Counted from the first letter of the stretch, positions 36,006 through 46,357 are shown. The stretch is DNA of 64,000 nt from an uncultured Clostridia bacterium (GCA_934778215.1 CAKVOE010000001.1:372001-436000), one strand, 5' to 3'. Notes: generated from the letters alone by a model not told the origin. A program made the numbers and translations.

Positions 36006-37055
36006 ATGGCAAAAGAAGTAGAAAAAAACACTACAAAAGAAGAAAAATTAAAGGCTTTGGAGCAGATTATTGCTTCAATAGAAAAGCAACATGGTAAAGG
36101 CTCTATTATGCGACTAGGCGACCAAACAATTCAACCAATAGATGTTGTATCTACCGGTTGCTTAACATTAGATATGGCTCTAGGAATTGGCGGTATACCA
36201 AGGGGCAGAATTATTGAAATATACGGACCAGAGTCTTCTGGTAAAACCACCGTTTCGTTGCATATTATTGCAGAAGCACAAAAAACGGGTGGTACATGTG
36301 CTTTTATTGATGCCGAACATGCGCTAGACCCAACCTATGCTGCAAGACTTGGAGTTGACTTGCAAAATTTGTATGTATCTCAACCAGATAATGGCGAGCA
36401 AGGTCTAGAAATTGCAGAAGAACTTGTTAGAAGTGGGGCATTAGATGTTGTTGTAATTGACTCTGTTGCAGCACTTACCCCAAAGGCAGAAATTGATGGA
36501 GAAATGGGCGACAACCATATTGGTTTGCAGGCAAGATTAATGAGTCAGGCACTAAGAAAACTTGCGGGCATAACCAACAAAACAAAAACATGTGTTGTAT
36601 TTATTAACCAATTACGAGAAAAAGTTGGCGTTATGTTTGGTTCGCCAGAAACCACACCGGGCGGAAAGGCTCTAAAATTTTATGCCAGCATAAGACTAGA
36701 TGTAAGAAAAATTGATACTCTAAAAGATGGGTCAGACACCGTTGGTAACCGTACCCGTGTAAAAGTAGTTAAAAACAAACTTGCTCCACCATTTAAAACA
36801 GCAGAGTTTGATATAATTTATGGTGCAGGTATTAGTCAAGAAGGTTGCGTTCTTGATATGGCAACTGATATGGGCTTTGTAGAAAAGAGTGGTTCGTGGT
36901 ATGCGTATAATGGCGAAAAAATTGGTCAGGGAAGAGAAAACGCTCGAAATTATTTAGTAAATAATCCTGATGTATTAGCAGAATTAATAGCAAAATGTAA
37001 AGGTCAAGAAGTTGTAGGCAAAGAAAACAGCAAAAGTGCCGAAACTGATGAATAA
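36006..37055 (+). CDS. recA: Recombinase RecA
   Basis: RecA forms filaments on single-stranded DNA for strand exchange and triggers LexA self-cleavage. The 349-aa protein has Walker [10 protein letters not shown] (75-83), Walker [11 protein letters not shown], the L1/L2 DNA-binding loops and the conserved [12 protein letters not shown] and [29 protein letters not shown] blocks (read separately). The C-terminus is short and acidic. It has a strong promoter of its own and a GGGGAG ribosome binding site. LexA is encoded in the same window. Confidence 0.98.
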   Translation: MAKEVEKNTTKEEKLKALEQIIASIEKQHGKGSIMRLGDQTIQPIDVVSTGCLTLDMALGIGGIPRGRIIEIYGPESSGKTTVSLHIIAEAQKTGGTCAFIDAEHALDPTYAARLGVDLQNLYVSQPDNGEQGLEIAEELVRSGALDVVVIDSVAALTPKAEIDGEMGDNHIGLQARLMSQALRKLAGITNKTKTCVVFINQLREKVGVMFGSPETTPGGKALKFYASIRLDVRKIDTLKDGSDTVGNRTRVKVVKNKLAPPFKTAEFDIIYGAGISQEGCVLDMATDMGFVEKSGSWYAYNGEKIGQGRENARNYLVNNPDVLAELIAKCKGQEVVGKENSKSAETDE

Positions 37056-37071
37056 AAACACCTTCAAAAAC

Positions 37072-37101
37072 TTGACCTAAACTTGCTTAATGGTTTATAA
37101 T
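37072..37101 (+). promoter_or_regulatory. Promoter of the secD-secF-recJ-relA unit
   Basis: TTGACC (37072-37077), 18 bp, TATAAT (37096-37101). Confidence 0.65.
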
Positions 37102-37133
37102 TATAAGGTAAGATTAATTTAAGGTAGGACGAA

Positions 37134-38441
37134 ATGGAAAATTTCAGCAAAACAAAAAGTATCATAATTTACTGCATTTTTGCACTAATATTTGCAGTTG
37201 GTACTGTATTCACTTTTGTTCCGATGCAATTTGGCTCAAAAGATTATCTATCATCATTTGGCGCTATTAGAAAGTCTAGCGAAATAGGTGATAGCATTAG
37301 TGCGGTTTACAAAATAACCGAAAGCGAATCTACTAATGTTGATAAGGCAATTAGTATGATTGGCGAAAGAATTGAAGAAAAATTTGGAAAAAACAGCGTA
37401 AATGTTTCAAGGCTTGGAGATGACAAGTTAAAGGTTGTTGTTGCAGAACCTCTTGAAAACACAACTCTTAGTGAACTAGAAAACTTTTTTAAAACCATCG
37501 CTGGTGGCAGACTAGAACTAAGAAACAACAAGAGCGCTACCGTTGTTAAAGATGAAGACCATGCTGACCTAATTGTTATAGATGGTTGGACGGAAATAAA
37601 GTCTATTAGCGTTTCAAACTACAAAGGTCAATTTGGTGTTACGGTAGAATTTACCAAAAGTGGTAAAGAAAAATTTTTAAATATGGCAGGGCAGACTTGC
37701 TATATGTTCATAAATGGAGAGGCTTTTCCAAATTCTAAATATAATTCGGTAGATATTAAAAGTGAGCAACAATCATTTACCTTTTGGTTGCAAGACTCTA
37801 TGGACGCAGCCGACTATTATTATGATGCGTTTTCATGCGGATTAATTCCATTAAATTTAGACGCTGAAACAATAGAAATAACCTATTATAACGCAAACAA
37901 AACCGCTAATGCAATTTGTTTTGCATCGGTGCTAGTAATTTTGGTTGCTCTTGCCGTTTTAATTATTGTAAAATTTAGGGCTAGTGGAGCAATATTTGTA
38001 GTTACTACATTGCTTGGCGATTACTTGCTACTATTTTTACTACAAGCAATGCCATGGGTTATTATGGGATTAGGTGGCGTTATTACCTTAGGATTAGTTC
38101 AAATTGTTCAGTTTGCATTAATTATTGCTCAACTTAACCAAATTAAGAGTGAGTATATGCTAGGCAAGTCTATTGTAACTTCGGTAGACGATGCGTTTAG
38201 TAAGTTTAAATTTGTAGTATTAGATGTAACTGCAATTATGTTAATTGGCGGAATCTTCTTTGCAATATTTGGCATTGGAGAACTTACAAGCATAGGTACG
38301 ATTATGTCGCTATCTGCTATAATTATTGCGGTTGTAAATATTCTAATTTCTAAATTTTTAATTAATTTAAGTTTTGCTTTTGGCGAAAACAATGCAAAAA
38401 TGTACGCACTACCAAAAAGGGAGGAAGCAGTAAATGAATAG
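37134..38441 (+). CDS. Divergent SecD-like export subunit
   Basis: The 435-aa protein has the SecD layout: one N-terminal helix (about 9-30), an outer domain of about 230 residues, and about five C-terminal helices (about 262-425). It overlaps a SecF-like gene and sits in the secD-secF-recJ-relA order of Clostridia, which is the main reason for the call. It is divergent: the L-G-L-D-L-x-G-G block expected after the first helix is missing (SSFGAIRKSSEIGD in its place). Whether it still uses proton motive force is unclear. Stop TAG, overlapping the next start by 8 bp. Confidence 0.7.
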   Translation: MENFSKTKSIIIYCIFALIFAVGTVFTFVPMQFGSKDYLSSFGAIRKSSEIGDSISAVYKITESESTNVDKAISMIGERIEEKFGKNSVNVSRLGDDKLKVVVAEPLENTTLSELENFFKTIAGGRLELRNNKSATVVKDEDHADLIVIDGWTEIKSISVSNYKGQFGVTVEFTKSGKEKFLNMAGQTCYMFINGEAFPNSKYNSVDIKSEQQSFTFWLQDSMDAADYYYDAFSCGLIPLNLDAETIEITYYNANKTANAICFASVLVILVALAVLIIVKFRASGAIFVVTTLLGDYLLLFLLQAMPWVIMGLGGVITLGLVQIVQFALIIAQLNQIKSEYMLGKSIVTSVDDAFSKFKFVVLDVTAIMLIGGIFFAIFGIGELTSIGTIMSLSAIIIAVVNILISKFLINLSFAFGENNAKMYALPKREEAVNE

Positions 38442-39351
38442 ATTATTTAACTCTCCAAAACAATTATTAAAGTATATGCTATTGTTTACAGCAACCATAG
38501 TTGCAGTAGCCGTGGTATTTGTATGCTTTTTTGGATTTAATAAATCATATCAGTTTGGCGATCAATATCAAGTTTCGGTAGACTATGTAGACCTAGATAA
38601 AACAGATGCTTACATTAATAACATTAAAACCATTGTTGAGAACAATAACGGTACAATCACTTACACCGAAACAGGAGATAAAGCTTACTTAAATACACTT
38701 AATGTTGTATTTAAGTCTAACTCTACAAACATTGAAACTGTTAGAGCCTCTTTGGTTACATTGTTTGATGGCGAAATTAATGCCGACCAAATTTCGGTAA
38801 ACAAACTAGAAAAAACCTATGCAGGAAAAAGTTTAATTAAGGTAATTTTACCATTAAGTCTTACAGTAGTTGCACTATTTATTTACGGACTTTTAAGAAG
38901 AAATTACAAATATGGACTTGCTTTGATTGTTTCATTTGTTGGTACGGTTTTGGTTGGTCTTTCACTTTTTGCAATTACTCGAACCCAAATTAGTATATCT
39001 AGCCTTGGTATGCTAACGGGTATCGCTTTACTATCTGTAGTTTCATTTATTTACTACACATCTATTAGTTTTATGAAGAAAAACAGTGTACATGGCGAAA
39101 AAGAAAAACTTGTAAACCTATATGTAAATTCTGTAAATACATCTACACTTGCAATGATTATTCCTATGGGGTTAATTTTGCTATCATGTGTGGCATTAAT
39201 ATTTACATTTAGCCCAAGTTTGGTACAATTCGGTATTTCTGGAATAGTTAGCGTTTTTGCTGGTGTATGGTCTTCAATTTTCTTAACGGGTGCATTCTAT
39301 TTTACCATTGCAAAAGATGAGGACGTTAAGTTAAAGGCTATAAGAAAATAA
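38434..39351 (+). CDS. Divergent SecF-like export subunit
   Basis: The 305-aa protein has one N-terminal helix (about 14-34), an outer domain (35-140) and about five C-terminal helices, the SecF topology. The usual G-I-D-F-x-G-G motif after the first helix is absent. The pairing with the SecD-like gene (8-bp overlap) and position before recJ support the assignment; sequence motifs alone would not. The two probably form a complex with YajC and SecYEG. Confidence 0.7.
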   Translation: MNRLFNSPKQLLKYMLLFTATIVAVAVVFVCFFGFNKSYQFGDQYQVSVDYVDLDKTDAYINNIKTIVENNNGTITYTETGDKAYLNTLNVVFKSNSTNIETVRASLVTLFDGEINADQISVNKLEKTYAGKSLIKVILPLSLTVVALFIYGLLRRNYKYGLALIVSFVGTVLVGLSLFAITRTQISISSLGMLTGIALLSVVSFIYYTSISFMKKNSVHGEKEKLVNLYVNSVNTSTLAMIIPMGLILLSCVALIFTFSPSLVQFGISGIVSVFAGVWSSIFLTGAFYFTIAKDEDVKLKAIRK

Positions 39352-39365
39352 CGAAGGATTATAAT

Positions 39366-41627
39366 ATGTTGTATGACGAGAAGGTTAAGAATATTTTAAA
39401 AAAGCGTGGAATTTCAACAGAAAAAGAAATTCACGATTTTCTTGAACCTTCTCTAAGCGCTTTGCATGACCCAAAACTTTTAAGTGGAATGGATAAAGCC
39501 AGCAACCGCATATTACAAGCCATAGAAGAAAAACAAACGGTATTAATTTATGGAGATTATGATGCTGACGGAATTTGTTCTGTCAGCATGCTTTATTTAT
39601 TTTTAAAAAGCAGGGGGCTAGAACCTATTGCTTTTATTCCTAATAGACATACCGATGGTTATGGTCTAAGTGAAGAAACGGTGGAGCATATAGCAAGCAC
39701 ATATTTTCCAGACTTAGTTATAACCGTTGATACTGGAATTTCGGCACATGACGAAGTTGAGATGCTTAAAGATTGCGGAATTGATGTAATAGTAACAGAC
39801 CACCACGAACCGCCCGAAATTTTGCCAGACTGTACCATTATAGATCCAAAATGCACCGGTCAAAGTTATCCATTTGCTGGTTTATGTGGGGCAGGTGTAG
39901 TTTTTAAACTAATTCAATATATTGGCGGTGTTGAAGAAGCGCTTAACTATGTTGATATTTGTGCTATTTCTACAATTGGCGATATTGTGCCATTGCTTGA
40001 CGAAAACAGAGTGCTTACAAAGTTAGGACTAGAAAAAATAAACGGCGACAATCCTCGCCCATCTATTGCATATTTCAAAAAATTACTAAAAATAGTAAAA
40101 CTAGACAGCACAGATATTACCTTCAAATTAGTTCCACGACTAAACGCTTCGGGCAGAATGGATAGTGCATTTAAAGGGTTTGAGTTTTTGATTGGTGAAG
40201 ATGAGGCTGTTCTTGCCGAAAAATTTGCATCAATAGAAGAAGACAACAATGAGCGTTTAAAACAATCGCAAGAAATTCAAAACGAAATTAATAAGCAACT
40301 TGTGGGTATTGATTTAAACGCAGAACCTGCAATTTTTGTAAAAAGCGAAAATATAAATTTGGGACTAATAGGTATAATAGCAAGCAAACTCTGTGGGCAA
40401 TTTTTAAGACCAGTTTTTGTTTTTACTGCAGATGAAAGCGGTAATTTAAAGGCGTCTATTAGAAGTATAGAAGGCGTAAATGTGTTTGAATTGCTAGATA
40501 AACACAGAGCAGAATTGATAGATGTTGGTGGTCATAGTTTGGCTGGAGGACTTACAATTGCTCCCGAAAAATATGAAAACTTTAAAAAAGTTATACAGGC
40601 AGAAATTAAAGAAATTTATGACAAGTTGCAATTTTCAACCGAATATGAATACGATGAAGAAATTGAAGATAAAGATATAAATTTAAAACTTGCCGAAACA
40701 TTAGAAAAATTAGAACCGTTTGGTTTTTGTAATCCTAAGCCTATACTTTTATTAAAAACCAACAATGCCAAAATTGAACCAATGAAGAGTTTTAGACATT
40801 TTAGAATTGTTACCGAAAGCAAAAGGGAAGTGGTAGCATTTTTTGGCTCAAAGTATAAAGCGATGTTTGATATGAACACCACTAAAAATGTCCTTTTAAA
40901 CTTGGAGGTTGATACCTTTTTTAAAGCCAAAAGGGCAAAAGCAACGGTTAAAGATATTTTTGTAACACCAGTTGAAATTGTTGGCGCAGAAGACAAAATT
41001 TGCGTAAAAAATATGAGTATGCTTTTTGATTCTTTATATAAAAACAAGTCTAATTATGTGAAACAATTTAGCAATATTGCAGAGGTTGAAAAATATTTAC
41101 AAAAAAAAAGCGGAACATTAATAATTACAAACAATTTTTCGCTTGCATGCCTTATAGCAAAAAAGTATAATGTTAGAATTGTTACCATTCCACAAAGCAA
41201 TGGAGAATCGGTTGTTTTGTATAATCCTACCACTTGCATTAACTATGAAAGTCTTTTGCAATATAAAAATATGTTGTTTTTGGATAGCAATTTTGGTGCA
41301 GAACAATTTGGGCAGGTAATTGCAAATACATTTATTAGCACAAATAAGTGTTCTGCCAAAATAGATAAATCTCGAGAAGTGTTTGCTAAATATTACAAAT
41401 TTTTGATGTCTAGGGTGCCAAACTCTGGAAACGATATTATAGAAATAGCAGAAAAAATGATAGTAAACAACCCCGAACTAAACTTAGTGCAGTTGGTTTT
41501 TACAATATTTGTAAGTGCCGAACTAGGATTTATTAGTTATCAATCTGGCGATATTGTAGAACTGGGGCATATTGCTAACAAGGGCAAAAAAGATTTAGCA
41601 AGTTCTAAATTTTTTAATATGTTTTAA
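39366..41627 (+). CDS. recJ: Single-stranded-DNA-specific exonuclease RecJ
   Basis: RecJ degrades single-stranded DNA 5' to 3' in recombination and mismatch repair. The 753-aa protein shows DHH-family metal motifs YGDYDADGICS (about 60-70), DTGISAH and VTDHHEPP (about 141-148), a DHHA1 domain with the G-G-H-S-L-A-G-G motif and an OB-like domain. It is longer than E. coli RecJ (about 577 aa); the extra C-terminal region (about 560-753) is typical of the long Bacillota type. It begins 14 bp after the SecF-like gene. Confidence 0.92.
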   Translation: MLYDEKVKNILKKRGISTEKEIHDFLEPSLSALHDPKLLSGMDKASNRILQAIEEKQTVLIYGDYDADGICSVSMLYLFLKSRGLEPIAFIPNRHTDGYGLSEETVEHIASTYFPDLVITVDTGISAHDEVEMLKDCGIDVIVTDHHEPPEILPDCTIIDPKCTGQSYPFAGLCGAGVVFKLIQYIGGVEEALNYVDICAISTIGDIVPLLDENRVLTKLGLEKINGDNPRPSIAYFKKLLKIVKLDSTDITFKLVPRLNASGRMDSAFKGFEFLIGEDEAVLAEKFASIEEDNNERLKQSQEIQNEINKQLVGIDLNAEPAIFVKSENINLGLIGIIASKLCGQFLRPVFVFTADESGNLKASIRSIEGVNVFELLDKHRAELIDVGGHSLAGGLTIAPEKYENFKKVIQAEIKEIYDKLQFSTEYEYDEEIEDKDINLKLAETLEKLEPFGFCNPKPILLLKTNNAKIEPMKSFRHFRIVTESKREVVAFFGSKYKAMFDMNTTKNVLLNLEVDTFFKAKRAKATVKDIFVTPVEIVGAEDKICVKNMSMLFDSLYKNKSNYVKQFSNIAEVEKYLQKKSGTLIITNNFSLACLIAKKYNVRIVTIPQSNGESVVLYNPTTCINYESLLQYKNMLFLDSNFGAEQFGQVIANTFISTNKCSAKIDKSREVFAKYYKFLMSRVPNSGNDIIEIAEKMIVNNPELNLVQLVFTIFVSAELGFISYQSGDIVELGHIANKGKKDLASSKFFNMF

Positions 41628-41641
41628 GGAGGAATCTTTGT

Positions 41642-43786
41642 ATGATTGGCGAAATGAAGGTTTTTAAATATGAAATACATAAACGCTTTAAGTTGCGAGA
41701 TGAAGAACTTATTCTTAAAGCGCTAGATTTTGCAGTAGAAAAGCATAAAGACCAAAAAAGAGAAACGGGCGAACCATACATTATTCATCCTATCGCAGTA
41801 GCAACAATTTTGTTGCAATATGGACTAGATGCAAAGGCAATTTCTGCGGCGCTTTTGCACGATGTTGTAGAAGACTCTGGTGTAACTCCAGACGAATTAA
41901 AGGTTATGTTTGGCGAAGAAGTCGCAGAACTAGTAAATGGTGTTAGCAGAGTTAAAACTTTAAGATACAAAAGCAGTGCAAATGAAAATGATGAATCATT
42001 AAGAAAAATGTTTCTTGCAATGGCAAAAGATATAAGGGTTATTTTTATAAAACTAGCCGATAGGCTTCATAATATGCGAACGCTAGACAGCGTTCCAAAG
42101 GAACACCAAATTCGCAAATCACTAGACACACGAGATATTTATATCCCAATAGCCGAAAGGTTGGGTCTTAGCTCAATTAAAGGCGAGTTAGAAGATTTAG
42201 TTTTTAAATATTTATATCCAGAGGACTATAACAGAATTAGTCTTTTGCTAGAAAAAACGTTTGCAAAACACCAAAAAGATTTAGACACCATTAGTGATGA
42301 ACTTAAAGAGGTTTTGCGAGATTTAAAAATTAAAGGCGAAGTAAAAAGTAGGTTTAAAAGAAAATATAGCATATTTAAAAAGCAACAATCTAAGGGTATA
42401 GAACAAATTTATGATATTCTTGCATTAAGAATTTTGGTAAACGATATAAAAGATTGTTATGTGCTTTTGGGCGAAGTTCATAATAGGTGGAAGCCTGTTC
42501 CGGGCAGAATTAAAGACTATATAGCAGCGCCAAAGCCAAACGGTTATCAATCGTTGCATACCACTCTTTTAACCGATTCGGGGCTACCTTTTGAGGTTCA
42601 AATAAGAACCTACGAAATGCACAAGGTTTGCGAATATGGTATTGCGGCACACTGGATGTACAAAGCAAAAACCAACAAGGTTACCGAACTGGATAAAAAA
42701 TTGACCTTTCTGCGTCAAATGATTGAAGAAAATGCAGAAACGCTAGACACCACAACCTTTTTAAGTATTGCAAAATCTGACTTTTATGCAAATGATATTT
42801 TTGTGTTTACCCCAAAAAATAAGGTAATTCAACTAACCGAAAGGTCTACTCCAATAGATTTTGCGTACGCATTGCACACCGATATTGGAAACACCTGTAT
42901 TGGTGCAAAGGTAAATGGTAAGATGGTGCCATTAACATACCGACTAAGCACGGGTGATGTAGTAGAAATTATTACATCGCCAAACAGTAAAGGACCTAGC
43001 AGAGATTGGTTAAAAATTGCTCAAACTTCTTCGGCACGAAACAAAATTAGAACATTCTTTAAAAAGGAAACAAAAGAGGATAATATAAAAATTGGTAAAG
43101 AAATGCTAGAGTTGGAAGCGAAACGCAAGGGAACAACTTTTAGCGCACTTACCAGCAATGCTTCTGTTAATCAAAAGGTAATGCAAATACATAACTTTTT
43201 GAGTTTAGATGATGTTGCCGCTGCGGTTGGTTACGGTGGGGTAACAGCAACGCATATAGTTAATCAATTAATTAGTGAAATTAAGGCCATTGAACGCAAA
43301 ATGTACAAAGACACAAACGGGCTAAGACGAGTAAAAGCGTCTAGCAATTGTGGTGTCGTTGTAAAAGGGGTAGACGGCTTGCCAATTAGGCTTGCGGGGT
43401 GTTGTAACCCTATACCACCAGATAATATTTTGGGATTTGTTTCAATTGGTAAAGGTATTGTGGTTCATAGAGCGGATTGCCCAAACATTCGTGCGCTGCA
43501 TTCTAACGGCGACCGTTTGGTAAAGGTTGTTTGGAAAGATTATGAGAAAAATTTATACTCATCTATAATTCAAATTAAGGCGGTAGATTCTCCAAACCTT
43601 TTAAATAGGGTTACCAGCGAATTAAGTTGCATAAAAAATGTTTCGTTAACCGCAGTAAATGCAAAAGCAACAAACCATCTTGCCACAATAACAATTACGG
43701 TAACAATTAAAGACACTTCCCAAATTACCGATATTGTAAACAAGTTATCTCAAATTGACGGCGTAAAAAATGTCTTCCGTAAGTAA
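41642..43786 (+). CDS. relA: Bifunctional (p)ppGpp synthetase/hydrolase RelA/SpoT
   Basis: This stringent-response enzyme makes and hydrolyses (p)ppGpp. In 714 aa the order is: HD hydrolase domain (LLHDVVEDSG, about 75-84, with the full His-Asp), synthetase domain (GRIKDYIAAPKPNGYQSLHTT, about 286-306), TGS domain (VFTPKNKVIQL and following), zinc-finger/helical region and C-terminal ACT domain. Both catalytic halves look intact. ATG 41642 follows AAGGAGG; ATG 41654 is an alternative. It is last in the secD-secF-recJ-relA run; the apt gene often found between recJ and relA is absent. Confidence 0.95.
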   Translation: MIGEMKVFKYEIHKRFKLRDEELILKALDFAVEKHKDQKRETGEPYIIHPIAVATILLQYGLDAKAISAALLHDVVEDSGVTPDELKVMFGEEVAELVNGVSRVKTLRYKSSANENDESLRKMFLAMAKDIRVIFIKLADRLHNMRTLDSVPKEHQIRKSLDTRDIYIPIAERLGLSSIKGELEDLVFKYLYPEDYNRISLLLEKTFAKHQKDLDTISDELKEVLRDLKIKGEVKSRFKRKYSIFKKQQSKGIEQIYDILALRILVNDIKDCYVLLGEVHNRWKPVPGRIKDYIAAPKPNGYQSLHTTLLTDSGLPFEVQIRTYEMHKVCEYGIAAHWMYKAKTNKVTELDKKLTFLRQMIEENAETLDTTTFLSIAKSDFYANDIFVFTPKNKVIQLTERSTPIDFAYALHTDIGNTCIGAKVNGKMVPLTYRLSTGDVVEIITSPNSKGPSRDWLKIAQTSSARNKIRTFFKKETKEDNIKIGKEMLELEAKRKGTTFSALTSNASVNQKVMQIHNFLSLDDVAAAVGYGGVTATHIVNQLISEIKAIERKMYKDTNGLRRVKASSNCGVVVKGVDGLPIRLAGCCNPIPPDNILGFVSIGKGIVVHRADCPNIRALHSNGDRLVKVVWKDYEKNLYSSIIQIKAVDSPNLLNRVTSELSCIKNVSLTAVNAKATNHLATITITVTIKDTSQITDIVNKLSQIDGVKNVFRK

Positions 43787-43803
43787 AAATTTCGAAAAAA
43801 CCC

Positions 43804-43832
43804 TTTACAAATAAGGATTTTTATGTTATTAT
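43804..43832 (+). promoter_or_regulatory. Promoter of rpsO
   Basis: TTTACA (43804-43809), 17 bp, TATTAT (43827-43832), with TATGT before the -10. Confidence 0.5.
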
Positions 43833-43846
43833 ACTTTATGTACTTT

Positions 43847-43886
43847 AATCTAAGTTTCTCGGGTTACTCCATCGGCTACTTGGATT
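43847..43886 (+). promoter_or_regulatory. Structured rpsO leader, candidate S15 autoregulatory site
   Basis: AATCTAAG (43847-43854) pairs with CTTGGATT (43879-43886), with one G-U, enclosing a G/C-rich internal part. S15 represses its own mRNA through leader structures in several phyla, so this is a plausible S15 site. The class cannot be assigned by eye. Confidence 0.45.
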
Positions 43887-43915
43887 TTAGTGAAAATTTA
43901 TTAAGGAGTTAAATA

Positions 43916-44179
43916 ATGGAAAAAGAAGTTAAGAATAAGATTATTGCTGATTACCAAAGAAAAGAAGGAGATACTGGTTCTCCAGAAGTTCAAATCGCAA
44001 TTTTAACCGAAAGAATTAATCACTTAACCGAACATCTTAAAACCCACCCAAAAGACAATCACTCTCGTAGAGGTTTGTTACAATTGGTAGGTAAGAGAAG
44101 AGGTTTACTTGACTATTATAAGTCAACAAATCTTGAAGGTTATCGTGCATTGATTGAAAGACTTGAAATCAGAAAGTAA
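43916..44179 (+). CDS. rpsO: 30S ribosomal protein S15
   Basis: S15 is a primary binder of the 16S rRNA central domain. The 87-aa protein has the entire family pattern: F/Y-x3[14 protein letters not shown]-x-R-I-x-x-L-T-E-H, H-x-K-D-x-H-S-R-R-G-L, and L-x-x-Y-R-x-L-I-x-x-L-x-I-R. Length is usual. ATG 43916 follows AAGGAG. It has its own promoter, a folded leader and a terminator. pnp follows, the usual rpsO-pnp pair. Confidence 0.98.
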   Translation: MEKEVKNKIIADYQRKEGDTGSPEVQIAILTERINHLTEHLKTHPKDNHSRRGLLQLVGKRRGLLDYYKSTNLEGYRALIERLEIRK

Positions 44180-44193
44180 TTATGTTTTGAAGG

Positions 44194-44222
44194 GGTGGAC
44201 GGTTTTTCCGTTCGCCTTTTTT
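44194..44222 (+). terminator. Intrinsic terminator after rpsO
   Basis: GGTGGACGG (44194-44202), loop TTTTT, CCGTTCGCC (44208-44216) with two G-U pairs, then TTTTTT. It may act as an attenuator between rpsO and pnp, because no clear pnp promoter follows. Confidence 0.85.
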
Positions 44223-44261
44223 AGAATTAATTAATAAATTTATATTATAAAGGAGAAAAAT

Positions 44262-46343
44262 ATGAACGATAATCGTTTCGTTTTAAATCTTGATGGCAAA
44301 GAAATTGTCGTTGAAACTGGTAAATATGCTGGGCTTGCCAATGGCTCATGTATTGTTAGTTGTGGCGAAAGTTCTGTTATGGTTAATGTTACCATGAGCA
44401 AGGCACCAAGAGCGGGAATGGACTTTTTCCCATTAGGCGTTGATTTTGAAGAAAAAATGTATTCAGTTGGCAAAATCCCTGGTGGATTCAAAAAGAGAGA
44501 GGGTAGAGGTAGCGATAAGGCAATTTTAATTTCTAGACTTATTGATAGACCTCTTCGTCCACTTTTTCCAAAAGGATTTTATAACGATGTAGCCGTTGTT
44601 GCTACTCCACTAAGTGTAGACAATGTTTTCCCAACCGAAATTTTGGCAATGATTGGTTCATCTGTTGCATTATCTATTTCGGATATCCCATTTGCAGGGC
44701 CAACAGGTTCTGTCGTTGTTGGTATGATTGATGGAAAATTTGTTTTAAATCCTTCTAGCGAACAGCAAGAGCATAGCGATATGCACCTAACAGTGTCTGG
44801 AACAAAGGACGCTATTATGATGGTAGAAGCTGGAGCAAATGAAGTTAGCGAAGCCGTTATGCTAGACGCAATTATGTACGCTCATGAATTTATTAAGCAA
44901 GAAATTTCATTTATTGAAGACATTGTAAAGCAAATTGGTAAGCCAAAGGCAGAAATTGAGTATTACCATGTTCCAGATGAAATTGAAAATGCTGTTAGAG
45001 AATATGCCTACAATGCGTTAAAAGAGGCTCTTACCCCAACAACTGACAAAGCAACCAGACAAAACGCTGTTGATGTTGTAGAAGCAGATGTAATTAAGCA
45101 TTTTGAAGAAATTTATCCTGAACAGACTCGTGAAATTAATGACACTCTTTACAAATTAAAGAAAGAAATTGTAAGAGATATGATATTTAATAAGAACGTG
45201 CGTCCAGACGGCAGGGCATTAACCGAAATTAGACCAATTTGGTGCGAGGTTGGTATTTTGCCTAGGGTTCATGGCAGTGCAGTATTTACAAGAGGTCAAA
45301 CACAGGTTATGAACGCATTAACTCTTGGTTCTATTGGCGATGTTCAAAAACTTGAAGGGTTAGACCCAGAAGATGAAAAAAGATATATGCATCAATACAA
45401 TATGCCTCCTTACGCTACCGGCGAAGCTAGACCGCTAAAAGCTCCGGGCAGACGAGAAATTGGTCACGGCGCTTTGGCAGAAAGAGCGTTAGAGCCAGTT
45501 ATTCCTAGCGAAGATGAATTTCCTTATACTTTAAGACTTGTTAGTGAGGTTTTATCAAGTAATGGTAGTTCGTCTATGGCTAGTACATGTGCATCAACTC
45601 TTTCACTTATGGACGCTGGCGTACCTATAAAGGCTCCTGTTGCAGGCGTTGCTATGGGTCTTATTAAACAAGATGACCAAGTTGCTGTTTTAACAGATAT
45701 ACAAGGCATTGAAGATTTTTATGGCGATATGGACTTTAAAGTTACTGGTACCGAAAAAGGTATTACCGCTATTCAAATGGATATAAAAATTAAGGGTATT
45801 GACAAAAATATCCTTACAACCGCACTAGAACAGGCAAGGGTTGGCAGATTAGAAATTATGCAAAAGATGTTAGCAGTTATTGATAAGCCTCGAAAAGAAC
45901 TTTCTAAATATGCTCCAAAAATTACTGCGTTTAATATCGACCCAGAAAAGATTAGAGAAGTTATTGGTAGTGGTGGAAAAACCATTAACAAAATTATTGA
46001 TGAAACGGGCGTTAAAATTGATATTACTGATGATGGTAAAGTTATGATTTCTACTCCAGATGACGAGGCCGCAGAAAAAGCAAAATCTATGATTATGGAT
46101 ATTTGCTTTGAACCAGTTGTTGGCGAAACATACGAGGGTACTGTTGTAAATATTATTCCTATTGGTGCTTTTGTACAAATTAGACACGGCGTAGACGGAA
46201 TGATTCATATTTCAAAACTTTCAGAAAAGAGAGTAGAAAAGGTTGAAGACGTTGTAAAACTTGGCGATAGGGTTAAAGTTAACGTTTTGAAGATTGATGA
46301 CAAGGGTAGAATTGACCTAAAACTTGTTGAAAAAATAGGCTAA
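44262..46343 (+). CDS. pnp: Polyribonucleotide nucleotidyltransferase (PNPase)
   Basis: PNPase is a trimeric 3'-5' phosphorolytic exoribonuclease of RNA decay. The 693-aa protein has two RNase PH-like domains (first with KKREGRGSDKAILISRLIDR, second with FTRGQTQVM and the active-site block TCASTLSLMDAGVP), a KH domain with I-G-S-G-G-K-T-I-N (about 565-573) and a C-terminal S1 domain (EGTVVNIIPIGAFVQI). The length is normal. ATG 44262 follows AAGGAG. Together with RNase Y this covers the main mRNA decay machinery. Confidence 0.98.
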   Translation: MNDNRFVLNLDGKEIVVETGKYAGLANGSCIVSCGESSVMVNVTMSKAPRAGMDFFPLGVDFEEKMYSVGKIPGGFKKREGRGSDKAILISRLIDRPLRPLFPKGFYNDVAVVATPLSVDNVFPTEILAMIGSSVALSISDIPFAGPTGSVVVGMIDGKFVLNPSSEQQEHSDMHLTVSGTKDAIMMVEAGANEVSEAVMLDAIMYAHEFIKQEISFIEDIVKQIGKPKAEIEYYHVPDEIENAVREYAYNALKEALTPTTDKATRQNAVDVVEADVIKHFEEIYPEQTREINDTLYKLKKEIVRDMIFNKNVRPDGRALTEIRPIWCEVGILPRVHGSAVFTRGQTQVMNALTLGSIGDVQKLEGLDPEDEKRYMHQYNMPPYATGEARPLKAPGRREIGHGALAERALEPVIPSEDEFPYTLRLVSEVLSSNGSSSMASTCASTLSLMDAGVPIKAPVAGVAMGLIKQDDQVAVLTDIQGIEDFYGDMDFKVTGTEKGITAIQMDIKIKGIDKNILTTALEQARVGRLEIMQKMLAVIDKPRKELSKYAPKITAFNIDPEKIREVIGSGGKTINKIIDETGVKIDITDDGKVMISTPDDEAAEKAKSMIMDICFEPVVGETYEGTVVNIIPIGAFVQIRHGVDGMIHISKLSEKRVEKVEDVVKLGDRVKVNVLKIDDKGRIDLKLVEKIG

Positions 46344-46357
46344 TAGAAACATATTTT

